Virus record (IMG/VR): IMGVR_UViG_3300034121_001222
Span: 1 to 28,909 of that record
Direction: 5' to 3' (one strand)
Length of the DNA stretch: 28,909 nucleotides
From: a virus
Within the stretch, counting starts at the first letter, position 1. Each line of letters starts with the position of its first letter. A program made the translations under genes and the position numbers. This document shows positions 20,830-28,160 of this stretch, in pieces. Below the pieces are notes generated by a model. The model worked only from the letters and a program-made list of their open reading frames with translations, had not been told where the DNA came from and did no database searches.

Positions 20830-21053
20830 AGTTCTAAAGTTAGTTGGTTAGTTTGGATTTGCGGCCTAAAGTAATCCATTGTCAAAAAGTCATATTGAAA
20901 CCAATTATTAGAAAATTTCTTCCAAAAAGTATCTTGGTTTATTTCCATAATGTTACCGCCGCAATCATTACACTTTGTATGCTTTTTAGGGCAATTGTGA
21001 TAAACAGCTTCACATCCAGGATCCGGGCAAACTTTTATCAGTCCTAATTTCAT
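20826..21053 (-). CDS. zinc-ribbon-like protein ending in a clamp-binding hexapeptide (QLTLEL)
   Basis: A 75-residue protein. Cys9, Cys14, Cys21, Cys28 and Cys31 ('CPDPGCEAVYHNCPKKHTKC' then 'NDCGG') form a probable zinc-binding module, often seen in phage small transcription or DNA-binding proteins. An aromatic middle (DTFWKKFSNNWFQYDFL) follows, and the last six residues are QLTLEL (70-75), an exact match to the QLxLxL clamp-binding hexapeptide. ATGA overlaps on both sides place it in the sigma operon. Confidence 0.78.
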   Translation of the reverse strand: MKLGLIKVCPDPGCEAVYHNCPKKHTKCNDCGGNIMEINQDTFWKKFSNNWFQYDFLTMDYFRPQIQTNQLTLEL

Positions 21054-21517
21054 AAAGTTCTATATTTAGCAAGGTACTTCAATGTTGTTTGTTTCTCATC
21101 GCCATTTGGCCCACCTGCCCATTTGCGTGCAAGTTCTTCATAGGTTGGGTACATTCCATGCTTCTGATGGTGAAGGTGGCAGAAAATACCCATCATGGCC
21201 CAAAATACGGCCGTTGACATTTCGGGGTTGTTCATGTCTGCATGAGTGAAGCCAAGCAAAGATTTTAAACCAGTACCGGTCACGCAAACATCATAGATTC
21301 CGAACCTTCCCCGACCTTGGCCATTCTCGGCAACTGTGCTATCAATTCCACCTGTTTCAATTTGTGCAATTTTGCGGATAAACTCCGAATCACAGGTGTC
21401 CCGATAAACAATAACAGTTTCTTTATGAATCACGTGTGTAGGCTTTAAGCAAAGCAGACCGCCAAGAAGTGCAAAGGCACCTATCTGAATGCTTGTTATA
21501 ATTGTTTCTTTATTCAT
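21050..21517 (-). CDS. membrane-anchored lysozyme/transglycosylase-like protein
   Basis: 155 residues with one N-terminal membrane helix (about 6-25, 'IITSIQIGAFALLGGLLCL') followed by a wall-facing domain. 'FIRKIAQIETGGIDSTVAENGQGRGRFGIYDVCV' has the layout of a transglycosylase/lysozyme active site with Glu54 as the candidate acid and a following 'GRFGIYD' strand, and the late 'YEELARKWAGGPNGDEKQTTLKYLAKY' fits the same family. A signal-anchor (SAR-type) muralytic enzyme is likely. It is a second wall enzyme, separate from the GH73 operon; it could serve lysis or virion entry. Confidence 0.75.
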   Translation of the reverse strand: MNKETIITSIQIGAFALLGGLLCLKPTHVIHKETVIVYRDTCDSEFIRKIAQIETGGIDSTVAENGQGRGRFGIYDVCVTGTGLKSLLGFTHADMNNPEMSTAVFWAMMGIFCHLHHQKHGMYPTYEELARKWAGGPNGDEKQTTLKYLAKYRTL

Positions 21518-21695
21518 AGTCTTCTCTATTTAGCTTTTCTAAAATTGCAGCACAAACAAACCTGCTATATTTTATGCCTGCTGATTTGCAATAACGCTTT
21601 AACCTTTCCCAAAGCGCAGGCGGCCCGCTAAACTTTTCAGACGTGTTAGCATCTTCAAAACTTTGGTTGTCTGTAATATCAAAACGTTTTTTCAT
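21510..21695 (-). CDS. RHH-like small protein (paralogue 2)
   Basis: 61 residues from ATG 21695 (a longer reading from 21809 overlaps the upstream gene too far). 'FSGPPALWERLKRYCKSAGIKYSRFVCAAILEKLNRE' resembles the strand-helix-helix pattern of ribbon-helix-helix DNA-binding proteins and aligns with the next gene upstream ('ISGPSLVFDTLSAFCKKNGYKVSKFAVEAIKEKIKN'). Adjacent paralogues probably arose by duplication. The start lies 17 nt inside the upstream gene. It may regulate this operon. Confidence 0.7.
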   Translation of the reverse strand: MKKRFDITDNQSFEDANTSEKFSGPPALWERLKRYCKSAGIKYSRFVCAAILEKLNREDYE

Positions 21696-21903
21696 CGTTC
21701 TTAATTTTTTCTTTAATTGCCTCAACAGCAAATTTTGATACTTTGTAACCGTTCTTTTTACAAAATGCTGAAAGCGTATCAAAAACCAATGATGGCCCAG
21801 ATATTGCAATGATCTTGTTTTTGTTTTGGCCTACAATTTCAGTGTAAGTTTCCAATGCTAATTCATAATCAGCATCATTTGAATAAGAATCTCGTTTTAC
21901 CAT
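21679..21903 (-). CDS. RHH-like small protein (paralogue 1), first gene of sigma operon
   Basis: 74 residues. N-terminal charged region (MVKRDSYSNDADYELALETY) then the RHH-like C-terminal half 'IAISGPSLVFDTLSAFCKKNGYKVSKFAVEAIKEKIKN'. It shares the SGP...L...CK..G.K.S+F...AI.EK pattern with the following gene. As the first gene of the minus-strand operon it is a good candidate for a regulator of the divergent sigma and terminase promoters. Operator target unknown. Confidence 0.75.
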   Translation of the reverse strand: MVKRDSYSNDADYELALETYTEIVGQNKNKIIAISGPSLVFDTLSAFCKKNGYKVSKFAVEAIKEKIKNDEKTF

Positions 21904-21982
21904 TTTTAGTTTTATTTAAAGATTATTTAATAATGTAAAACTATATAAAACAAACTGAAACAAAAAACATTTATAGTATTCA

Positions 21983-22014
21983 TTTGTAAATTTGTGCAAA
22001 AAAATGTACTTTTG
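21983..22014 (+). promoter_or_regulatory. promoter of terminase/tail module
   Basis: TTTG (21983-21986), 20 nt spacing, TACTTTTG (22007-22014), with a second -7 match TAAATTTG at 21987-21994. The start ATG at 22032 leaves a very short leader. The opposite strand has only a weak candidate (TTTG-N17-TAGTTTTA) for the sigma operon. Confidence 0.75.
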
Positions 22015-22031
22015 ATAAAAATAAAACAGCT

Positions 22032-22457
22032 ATGCCATACTACGACTGGGTGAAAATGAAAGAAATGGCGATTGAAGCCACAGAAAAGCACAAACTTTTG
22101 TTTATGACAGAGGTTGTTTCTTATTTGCCATGTACCTATTCAGCGTTTTTTAATAACAAAATGAACGAAGATGAAGACATTTTGCAGACCTTGGCGGATA
22201 ATCGGGTAAAAACAAAAGTAAAAATCCGCAAACGCTGGGAAGATTCCGAAAATGTTACTGCTGAGCTTATGCTTTATAAGCTTACTGCCGATGAGGAAGA
22301 GCTTAGAAGGTTGAGCGTTACAAAATCTGAGGTAACGGGGGAAGCTGGTGGCCCAATCAAAACTGAGAACATGAACTTTTCAAAACTTAGCACTGATGAC
22401 CTCAAAAAACTTGAAGAACTTGCTAAACTTGCAGGAGATTCAGAAGGAACTGAATAG
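22032..22457 (+). CDS. terS: terminase small subunit
   Basis: 141 residues: helical N-terminus (MPYYDWVKMKEMAIEATEKH), a middle oligomerisation-like part ('RVKTKVKIRKRWEDSENVTAELMLYKLTADEEELRRLS'), and an acidic C-terminal end ('FSKLSTDDLKKLEELAKLAG') of the kind that contacts the large subunit. It is the first gene of the packaging/tail operon and overlaps the large subunit by 62 nt. The assignment rests largely on position and the tail motif. Confidence 0.8.
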   Translation: MPYYDWVKMKEMAIEATEKHKLLFMTEVVSYLPCTYSAFFNNKMNEDEDILQTLADNRVKTKVKIRKRWEDSENVTAELMLYKLTADEEELRRLSVTKSEVTGEAGGPIKTENMNFSKLSTDDLKKLEELAKLAGDSEGTE

Positions 22458-23835
22458 GAGGGATTTTGGAAGATTCGTGCAAGCAACAAAGCCTGATTAT
22501 ATTTTCAATTGGCACCATCAATTATTGGTTGATCACTTGCAACAATTTGCAGAAGGAAAGATTAGAAAGCTGATGGTTTTTATGCCTCCGCAGCATGGTA
22601 AATCTGAATTGACATCTCGCAGGTTGCCAGCTTATTTGCTTGGTCTTAATCCTAATTTGAAAATTGTTGGCTGTTCATATTCTGCTGATTTAAGCCGTTC
22701 TTTTAATCGTGACGTGCAAAGAATTATTGATGACAAACTTTACCATGACATCTTTCCGGATACCTACCTAAACGCTTCAAATGTTAAGACATCGGCAAAA
22801 GGTTCTTTTCTTAGAAATGCTGATGTGTTTGAAGTGGTAGGTGCAAAAGGTTTTTATAAATCTGTTGGTGTTGGTGGTTCGCTTACCGGTACGGCGGTAG
22901 ATATTGGAATAATAGATGACCCTGTAAAGGATGCAGTTGAAGCAAATAGTATAACATATAGAGCAAGGGTTTGGTCTTGGTACACACAGGTTTTTTTAAC
23001 TCGTATGCACAACAATAGCCAACAACTAATCACTCAAACACGATGGCATGAAGATGATTTGAGCGGTCGAATGATAAAGGAAATGAACAAAGATAAAAGT
23101 TGGTGTATTTTAACTTTGCCCGGTATATTGGAAAGCCCTGATAAACACAATCAAGACCCAAGAAAAATTGGGGAAGCACTTTGGTCAGAACGTCACAGTC
23201 TTGAAAAGTTAAATCAATTTAGGGGTGCAAATCCGCGAGCGTTTCAAGCCATGTACCAACAAGACCCGAGGCCATTTGAAGGTGGTTTGGTTTACCCGAG
23301 ATGGAATAATATTTTAGGTGCCGATTATAATGCTATAAAAATTGAACCGATCTATGGCCTTGACTTTGGTTACAGCACAAGCCCTGCTGCATTGGTTGAG
23401 GTGAAGATAAATGTTGAACTGAAACATATTTATGTAAGACAATTGATATATCAAAGGGGCATGGGCATTGATGCCTTAGGAGCGGAAATACAAAGAACAA
23501 TAGCATCACCAAAAGCGGAAATAATAGCAGATAGTGCTGACCCAATTTTGATAGACCACTTAAAGAACAAACATAAATTGAATGTTAAAAAAGCAACTAA
23601 GGGACCCGATTCTATTCAGTACGGCATTAGTGCGCTAAATGAATTTGAATTGTTTGTTGTTGAAGGTTCAAACGATATAGCAACGGAATTAAGCAACTAC
23701 CGGTATAAAGAAGACGCTGATGGCAGGCCACTAAGCGAACCAATAAAAGAATACGATCACTCACTTGATGCCATGAGATACGCTGCAATGTCAAAACTAT
23801 CAAAAGGATTATCAAACAAATTCACAATATTCTAA
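22396..23835 (+). CDS. terL: terminase large subunit
   Basis: A 479-residue packaging motor. ATPase domain: Walker A 'PPQHGKSELTSR' (64-75), Walker B 'DIGIIDDPVKD' (169-179). Nuclease domain: 'YGLDFGYSTSPAAL' (first acidic motif), 'AEIIADSADPILIDHL' (second) and 'EYDHSLDAMRYA' near the C-terminus (third). ATG 22396 gives the conserved N-terminal 'ELNRRDFGRFVQATKPDY' and a 62-nt overlap with the small subunit. It is directly followed by tail genes; the portal lies about 14 kb away. Confidence 0.95.
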   Translation: MTSKNLKNLLNLQEIQKELNRRDFGRFVQATKPDYIFNWHHQLLVDHLQQFAEGKIRKLMVFMPPQHGKSELTSRRLPAYLLGLNPNLKIVGCSYSADLSRSFNRDVQRIIDDKLYHDIFPDTYLNASNVKTSAKGSFLRNADVFEVVGAKGFYKSVGVGGSLTGTAVDIGIIDDPVKDAVEANSITYRARVWSWYTQVFLTRMHNNSQQLITQTRWHEDDLSGRMIKEMNKDKSWCILTLPGILESPDKHNQDPRKIGEALWSERHSLEKLNQFRGANPRAFQAMYQQDPRPFEGGLVYPRWNNILGADYNAIKIEPIYGLDFGYSTSPAALVEVKINVELKHIYVRQLIYQRGMGIDALGAEIQRTIASPKAEIIADSADPILIDHLKNKHKLNVKKATKGPDSIQYGISALNEFELFVVEGSNDIATELSNYRYKEDADGRPLSEPIKEYDHSLDAMRYAAMSKLSKGLSNKFTIF

Positions 23836-23836
23836 G

Positions 23837-24076
23837 ATGAACCCAACAAAAACCAAAGAGAAGCTTGAATCTCTTATTCAGGAGATTGAAGACAACACAG
23901 TAAAGTTTACCATGCAAACGAGGGCCTTACTTCGTGCGCTTGTTGCTGGCAGAAGAATCTGTGAGAAGATGCAAATTGATGAATCAATACTGAGCAAGCA
24001 GGGTAAAGAATATTTTGAAGCAACACTTCCTGCAGAAAAAAAACCTATCAAATTCAAAAAGATAAAAAATGATTGA
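23837..24076 (+). CDS. small basic protein after terminase
   Basis: A 79-residue helical, basic protein (MNPTKTKEKLESLIQEIEDN..., 'FTMQTRALLRALVAGRRICEKMQ'), ending in a Lys-rich tail. It starts 1 nt after the terminase stop and overlaps the chaperone gene by 8 nt. Bacteroidetes histone H1-like proteins have a loosely similar opening, but the match is too weak to name it. A packaging or tail-assembly accessory role is possible. Confidence 0.7.
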   Translation: MNPTKTKEKLESLIQEIEDNTVKFTMQTRALLRALVAGRRICEKMQIDESILSKQGKEYFEATLPAEKKPIKFKKIKND

Positions 24077-24701
24077 TATTAGAATTGGCGGTATCAAATA
24101 CCAGCTCCCCACATCCAAAGACATTACAATAAATAAAATTATTGAGTTTCTTGAATTTGCGCAAATAAAAGAACCGAAGCAGGACAACATTGATTTGGCT
24201 ACTTGGTTGGACTATTATGCCGAATCAATAACCTTTTGGACTGGGTGCCCATTGGAGTTTGTCCGCAAGTGTAAGGTTGAAGATATCTATGGTTCTTATA
24301 TGCTGCATCAAAAACATTTGATGCCTGAAGAAGATATTACATTTAATTGCTTTAATTTATTGGATGAAATATACTACCTTCCAAAGCGTTTGATGACTGA
24401 CAGCACAATTGAAGATTTTGCCGAGTCAAATGAGTATGAAAAGCAGATGCAAGAATATGTAAATGGCAACTATAAAGTATTGCCAAAGATAGCAGCAATA
24501 CTTTGCCGGAAGGAAGGGGAAACTTTTGACAGCTACGATATAGAAAAAAGGGCAGAACTGTTTGGCGAGAAAATGACAGCTTATGATGCGATGCAAGTAG
24601 GTTTTTTTTTGAACAGGTTAAGCGAGAAATCAGCGATAGATTTCCAAATCTTTACGACGAGCCAGACCCTCGCAGCATTAAAGCAGGAGTCAAAGAATTG
24701 A
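24069..24701 (+). CDS. tail assembly chaperone, short form (gpG-like)
   Basis: 210 residues ending at the in-frame stop at 24701. It is a mainly helical, acidic protein ('ITINKIIEFLEFAQIKEPKQ', 'PKIAAILCRKEGETFDSYDIEKRAELFGEKM'). Position ahead of the tail genes and the frameshifted extension below identify it as the lambda gpG-type chaperone, which coats the tape measure during tail assembly. The tape measure gene is not within the window, unlike in lambda where it follows directly. Confidence 0.75.
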   Translation: MIDIRIGGIKYQLPTSKDITINKIIEFLEFAQIKEPKQDNIDLATWLDYYAESITFWTGCPLEFVRKCKVEDIYGSYMLHQKHLMPEEDITFNCFNLLDEIYYLPKRLMTDSTIEDFAESNEYEKQMQEYVNGNYKVLPKIAAILCRKEGETFDSYDIEKRAELFGEKMTAYDAMQVGFFLNRLSEKSAIDFQIFTTSQTLAALKQESKN

Positions 24702-24862
24702 TTGAGCCATACGGATGGTTTAACACGTTTGTTACCCTTGCAGGTGGTGATGTTTTAAAACTTAAAGAAGCTGCAAAATTGCCCTTATATACTGCTTTTG
24801 CTTTTCTTAGTTTGCAGAGTGCCAAAAATGAATTTGAAAGTAATTTAATGAAAGAAAAATGA
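24069..24862 (+). CDS. tail assembly chaperone, -1 frameshift product (gpGT-like)
   Basis: A -1 shift at the T9 run joins the short form to an open -1 frame: about 180 residues, then 84 more ending in TGA at 24860-24862 (264 residues total). The extension has the sense 'EPYGWFNTFVTLAGGDVLKLKEAAKLPLYTAFAFL' and ends exactly in an ATGA overlap with the next gene, as a real coding end would. The -1 frame has no usable start codon of its own and is closed upstream at 24584, so only a shift can express it. Programmed frameshifting here is a conserved trait of long-tailed phages. Confidence 0.85.
24602..24610 (+). other. T9 slippery sequence
   Basis: Nine T (GGT TTT TTT TTG AAC in frame zero) inside the window where both frames are open (24587-24701). 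It allows tandem slippage T TTT TTT, and could also work by polymerase slippage. A sequencing indel here is the main alternative explanation. Confidence 0.85.
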
Positions 24863-25812
24863 CCATATCACAGCTCTCAAATCTATTCAACCTGATTGTC
24901 CAAAATGATGTAAATTTCAAATTTTATCATTACGGGTACCCTTCAGATATGAATATCAACATACAGAACAACTTTGACCATTTAGCAAGTACAGGGCGGA
25001 TGTTCCCTTATTTGCTATTGTTGCCTCCGACATTGAACAGCCGGGCAATGGAAAGCAGCACTCAGGCAATTTATGACACTTATAATGTTGAGTTTTTGCT
25101 AACTGATACATACGGCTATCAGTCAGGTCTTCTTGGTTATGAAACATCTACCACCATTGAAGTTGAAAAAAGAATGGAAAATTACAGCAAGATTATTATG
25201 CAGTACCTACTGCAATATAGTGAGGTATCAGATCCACCTTTCAATGTTGGAAATTACAAAATTGAGTTTGACCCTTACCGATTTACTGCCGATACTCGCA
25301 GTGTTAGGGTAATGTTTGATTTGGTTTTCCCTGCTGTATGCGATTATGAAAACCTTGATATATCTTTCTTGCCTGAATTGCTTAGTGATATTGGTAGTTT
25401 TGACTATGAAGCCAATCTAAACTATTGCCCTGTAATTGGCCTTAGTTCAAATGTTGTGGTTGGTACCGGAATAGCTGGTGGCCTTTGGGATGCCAACAGT
25501 GATCTAACTGATTTCATTGCTGAAATTTTAGCGAATCCCTTTTATGTCGGTGCCTTAATAATAAATATAAATAGTTTTGTTGATAGCAATAATGCACAGG
25601 TTGGTAGTAATACAACAATTGGCTATGCTCTGTATTGCAATAATATAGACCCAAGTTTGACAGAAATATTTTACAAAATGGAAGTTTATGCTGATTTCAA
25701 TACAGGTGGTGGTGTTCGTAAAATTTACTATACACTTAATATCCCGATAGCAAAGCCAACGCTTACAGATGACTATTCAACAAAACTTTATATTTGTAGT
25801 GACCAACAATAA
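24859..25812 (+). CDS. hypothetical tail/neck protein
   Basis: A 317-residue protein with mixed beta strands, many aromatic residues and Asn. 'TISQLSNLFNLIVQNDVNFKFYHYGY' at the start and 'TSTTIEVEKRMENYSKIIMQYLLQY' fit virion proteins of Bacteroidetes phages. It starts in the frameshift product's stop (ATGA) and overlaps the next gene by one base. Its place between chaperone and gp10-like gene suggests a tail terminator, neck or tube part. Not recognised further. Confidence 0.75.
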   Translation: MTISQLSNLFNLIVQNDVNFKFYHYGYPSDMNINIQNNFDHLASTGRMFPYLLLLPPTLNSRAMESSTQAIYDTYNVEFLLTDTYGYQSGLLGYETSTTIEVEKRMENYSKIIMQYLLQYSEVSDPPFNVGNYKIEFDPYRFTADTRSVRVMFDLVFPAVCDYENLDISFLPELLSDIGSFDYEANLNYCPVIGLSSNVVVGTGIAGGLWDANSDLTDFIAEILANPFYVGALIININSFVDSNNAQVGSNTTIGYALYCNNIDPSLTEIFYKMEVYADFNTGGGVRKIYYTLNIPIAKPTLTDDYSTKLYICSDQQ

Positions 25813-26312
25813 TGGAAAGCGCAAACATACTTTTAGAAAACTTAGCGGCCTTGTTAGTGCAGGAAATGCAACAGCAGATAAGAATTGCCAATCACGTGAT
25901 GACTGGTAGCCTGGAAGAAAGTGTTGAAAGTAGAATATTAAGTACCATTACAGGAAGGAAGATAGAAATTTGGCTTAACGATTACGGCATAGCATTAGAC
26001 CAAGGTGTTCCTCCCGAAAAAATACCCTTTACTGACCCATCAGGGCGAGGCGGTCGGAGTAAGTACATTGAAGGCTTACAAAGATTTGCACAGTTGAAGC
26101 TTGGCATTACTGACAACAGAAAAAGTTTAGGCATTGCTTTTGCCATCGCCAAAAAACATAAGAAGGTGGGTATGCCTGTTGCAGGGCCTACAAAATTTAT
26201 ACAAAAAACAATTGATGCAACGGATGCAGACATTGAACGCTTTGCCGAAGATTGGGCGCAAGCAATTTTTGAAGCACAAATAAACGCAATCATAGAAAAC
26301 ATAAGACCATGA
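25812..26312 (+). CDS. HK97 gp10-like head-tail joining protein
   Basis: 166 residues: 'LLENLAALLVQEMQQQIRIANHVMTGSLEESVESRIL' then 'IWLNDYGIALDQGVPPEKIPFTDPSGRGGRSKYIEGLQRFAQLKLG' and 'AFAIAKKHKKVGMPVAGPTKFIQKTIDATDADIERFAEDWAQ'. The 'MTGSL..S' and late 'P.FIQKTID...' patterns are those of gp10-type tail-completion proteins. It starts at the base of the previous stop. Function is inferred from pattern and position. Confidence 0.7.
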   Translation: MESANILLENLAALLVQEMQQQIRIANHVMTGSLEESVESRILSTITGRKIEIWLNDYGIALDQGVPPEKIPFTDPSGRGGRSKYIEGLQRFAQLKLGITDNRKSLGIAFAIAKKHKKVGMPVAGPTKFIQKTIDATDADIERFAEDWAQAIFEAQINAIIENIRP

Positions 26313-26596
26313 CAGAGAAAACTTTTAATTTGTTATTATTTAGCAGTGCTGATGCTGAACTATTACGCATTGAGTATCAAGCTGCAATTGACGCACAAGG
26401 CGGCACGCAGATAGGCAAAGCTTTGGCTGTTTCTGCTTATGTAGCCTTTATCATTCCGGCAAGTTTAAACACTGCCTACAACGCAGCAAACCAAGCTAAG
26501 AAAGAAGTGATGGCCAACATTTGCCAAGAAACATTTGCCAGTGCTCAGGACTTTGATACTTATTATGTAAACAGATACAACGAACTATATCCGTAA
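26309..26596 (+). CDS. small tail-module protein
   Basis: 95 residues: 'LLLFSSADAELLRIEYQAAIDAQGGTQIGKALAVSAYVAFIIPASLNTAYNAANQAKKEV'. Helical, Ala-rich; ATGA overlap upstream and single-base overlap downstream. A possible tail accessory protein. Family unrecognised. Confidence 0.75.
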   Translation: MTEKTFNLLLFSSADAELLRIEYQAAIDAQGGTQIGKALAVSAYVAFIIPASLNTAYNAANQAKKEVMANICQETFASAQDFDTYYVNRYNELYP

Positions 26597-27834
26597 TGGC
26601 CTTAATATCATCACCTACATACAATCCAACAACTGCATACAGGCCTATCGTGTGGCAGGTAATGCACACATCAGATGCTGCAAATCCAATAGTTTTCTGC
26701 TTTTTTGAAATTACTATTGGCAGCCAAGTTATTTATGGTAGGGTTGCACCTTATACTGTTGTTGCTTCTCTTACTCCTGGGTTTCTTGAATACTTCTTTT
26801 ATGTAGATGTTCAGCAGTACCTGCAAAGATATTTAACCAAACGCTCAAGGCGCTCAACCTTTGGAGATTTGAATGCAGATACCCGGGTTGAGAATACTGA
26901 TAGCTTTGTAGAATTTACTGTTACATTTAATTACGAATATAGAAGCAGTATTGACGGAAAAATTCTAACATATCCGCTAATTGACTATTCGGGTACCCAA
27001 TATGCCTGCATCACCACAAGACAGAACGGTGAGGACATGAGCCTTGATGAATTTTTGGGAGTGCCATACGTTACGCCATTGAAAAGATTCTTAACCAATA
27101 GTCCAAAGAGCAGATCAATAAGCACTACTGAAAATCTGTTTTTATCATTTTTGGGCCAATGGAATTTTTTAGAAGTTGTGACCTATGATAGTTCTGGTCT
27201 TGAACTTAGCAGAACTTACCCTCGCACGCTTTACCTTGCACCATTTGAAATGAATACTTTTGGTGTTGGAAAGATACAGCTTGATGCAATACCATTGGCT
27301 GAATATTTTGGCAGTGTTCCCCCTGATTGGGCAGGAGCCGCTTATTATACTATTCAGGGTGGTTTAGGTATTTTGTTTCTCGGCGGCATTTCCTTTGTTG
27401 CTAATTCTGAACTATTTACTTATACCTTTGAAGAGCAGTGTGGCAAGAAGTTAAGACTATACTGGACAAATGCTTTGGGCGGTGTTGATAATTATGATTT
27501 CCCTTATCAGGAATTGGGCATTGGGGTAACATCTGAATTATTTCAAAAGCCACTTGCATGGCCGCACAGCCAAGACGATTATGGCCGAGCGAGAACAAAC
27601 ATTCAGGCATCAAAAGCATATAAGTGCACCAAGCTGATGACAAATTCTGAAATGATTTGGTTGAAGGAATTGTTTTATTCTGTTGAGGTTTACCTTGTTA
27701 ATCCTGATGACAGCTCACAGTACTGGCGCTGTTGGATTTCTGATACTGACATTATTGAAAAGAAGAAAGTAGGATTGTTTGAAGTAGATTTTGTTCTTAA
27801 TTTTTCACAAGATATCATTACTCACAGAATATGA
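26596..27834 (+). CDS. distal tail/baseplate-type protein
   Basis: 412 residues, beta-rich and aromatic. Sequence elements 'EEQCGKKLRLYWTNALGGVDNYDFPYQELG' and the C-terminal 'NPDDSSQYWRCWISDTDIIEKKKVGLFEVDFVLNFSQDIITHR' match a pattern I associate with distal tail or baseplate proteins of Bacteroidetes phages. It overlaps both neighbours by ATG/stop sharing. Precise place in the tail tip is uncertain; a receptor-binding platform is a reasonable guess. Confidence 0.65.
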   Translation: MALISSPTYNPTTAYRPIVWQVMHTSDAANPIVFCFFEITIGSQVIYGRVAPYTVVASLTPGFLEYFFYVDVQQYLQRYLTKRSRRSTFGDLNADTRVENTDSFVEFTVTFNYEYRSSIDGKILTYPLIDYSGTQYACITTRQNGEDMSLDEFLGVPYVTPLKRFLTNSPKSRSISTTENLFLSFLGQWNFLEVVTYDSSGLELSRTYPRTLYLAPFEMNTFGVGKIQLDAIPLAEYFGSVPPDWAGAAYYTIQGGLGILFLGGISFVANSELFTYTFEEQCGKKLRLYWTNALGGVDNYDFPYQELGIGVTSELFQKPLAWPHSQDDYGRARTNIQASKAYKCTKLMTNSEMIWLKELFYSVEVYLVNPDDSSQYWRCWISDTDIIEKKKVGLFEVDFVLNFSQDIITHRI

Positions 27835-28160
27835 TTTTAGATTATGCAGGATATAGCACGCTTGCCAATACAGTCTATCCGGCAGATAGTGCAGTATTTT
27901 ACGCTAATGTTTTTACTATGCAATTCCCCGAAACGATAACTTTTGGTGATGTTACTGTATTTACAGGCTACAAACATATTGATGTAACTTATGAGATAAA
28001 CGGATCTATTCTGATTGGTTATTTGTACGTACCGGAAACACTTGAAACCAAATTTGTTTTTGGTAATTCTGAAAAGTTGAACGGTGACTTCGACTTATCT
28101 TTAGATGTTCTTAAAATTTATACAAAGGATTCAAATATTTATATTAAATATGTATCGTAG
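27831..28160 (+). CDS. small tail-module protein
   Basis: 109 residues, beta-rich ('FYANVFTMQFPETITFGDVTVFTGYKHIDVTYEINGSILIGYLYV'). Starts within the stop of the previous gene (ATGA) and overlaps the next start by 11 nt. Probably a tail-tip part; no family named. Confidence 0.75.
   Translation: MILDYAGYSTLANTVYPADSAVFYANVFTMQFPETITFGDVTVFTGYKHIDVTYEINGSILIGYLYVPETLETKFVFGNSEKLNGDFDLSLDVLKIYTKDSNIYIKYVS

Noticed and set aside
22264-22489. Minus-strand ORF opposite the terminase small/large overlap
   Set aside because: A shadow of two well-supported overlapping plus-strand genes.
23837-24076. Naming the 79-residue protein as a histone H1-like protein
   Set aside because: The resemblance is limited to a short helical opening and basic composition, which is not enough to name a family.
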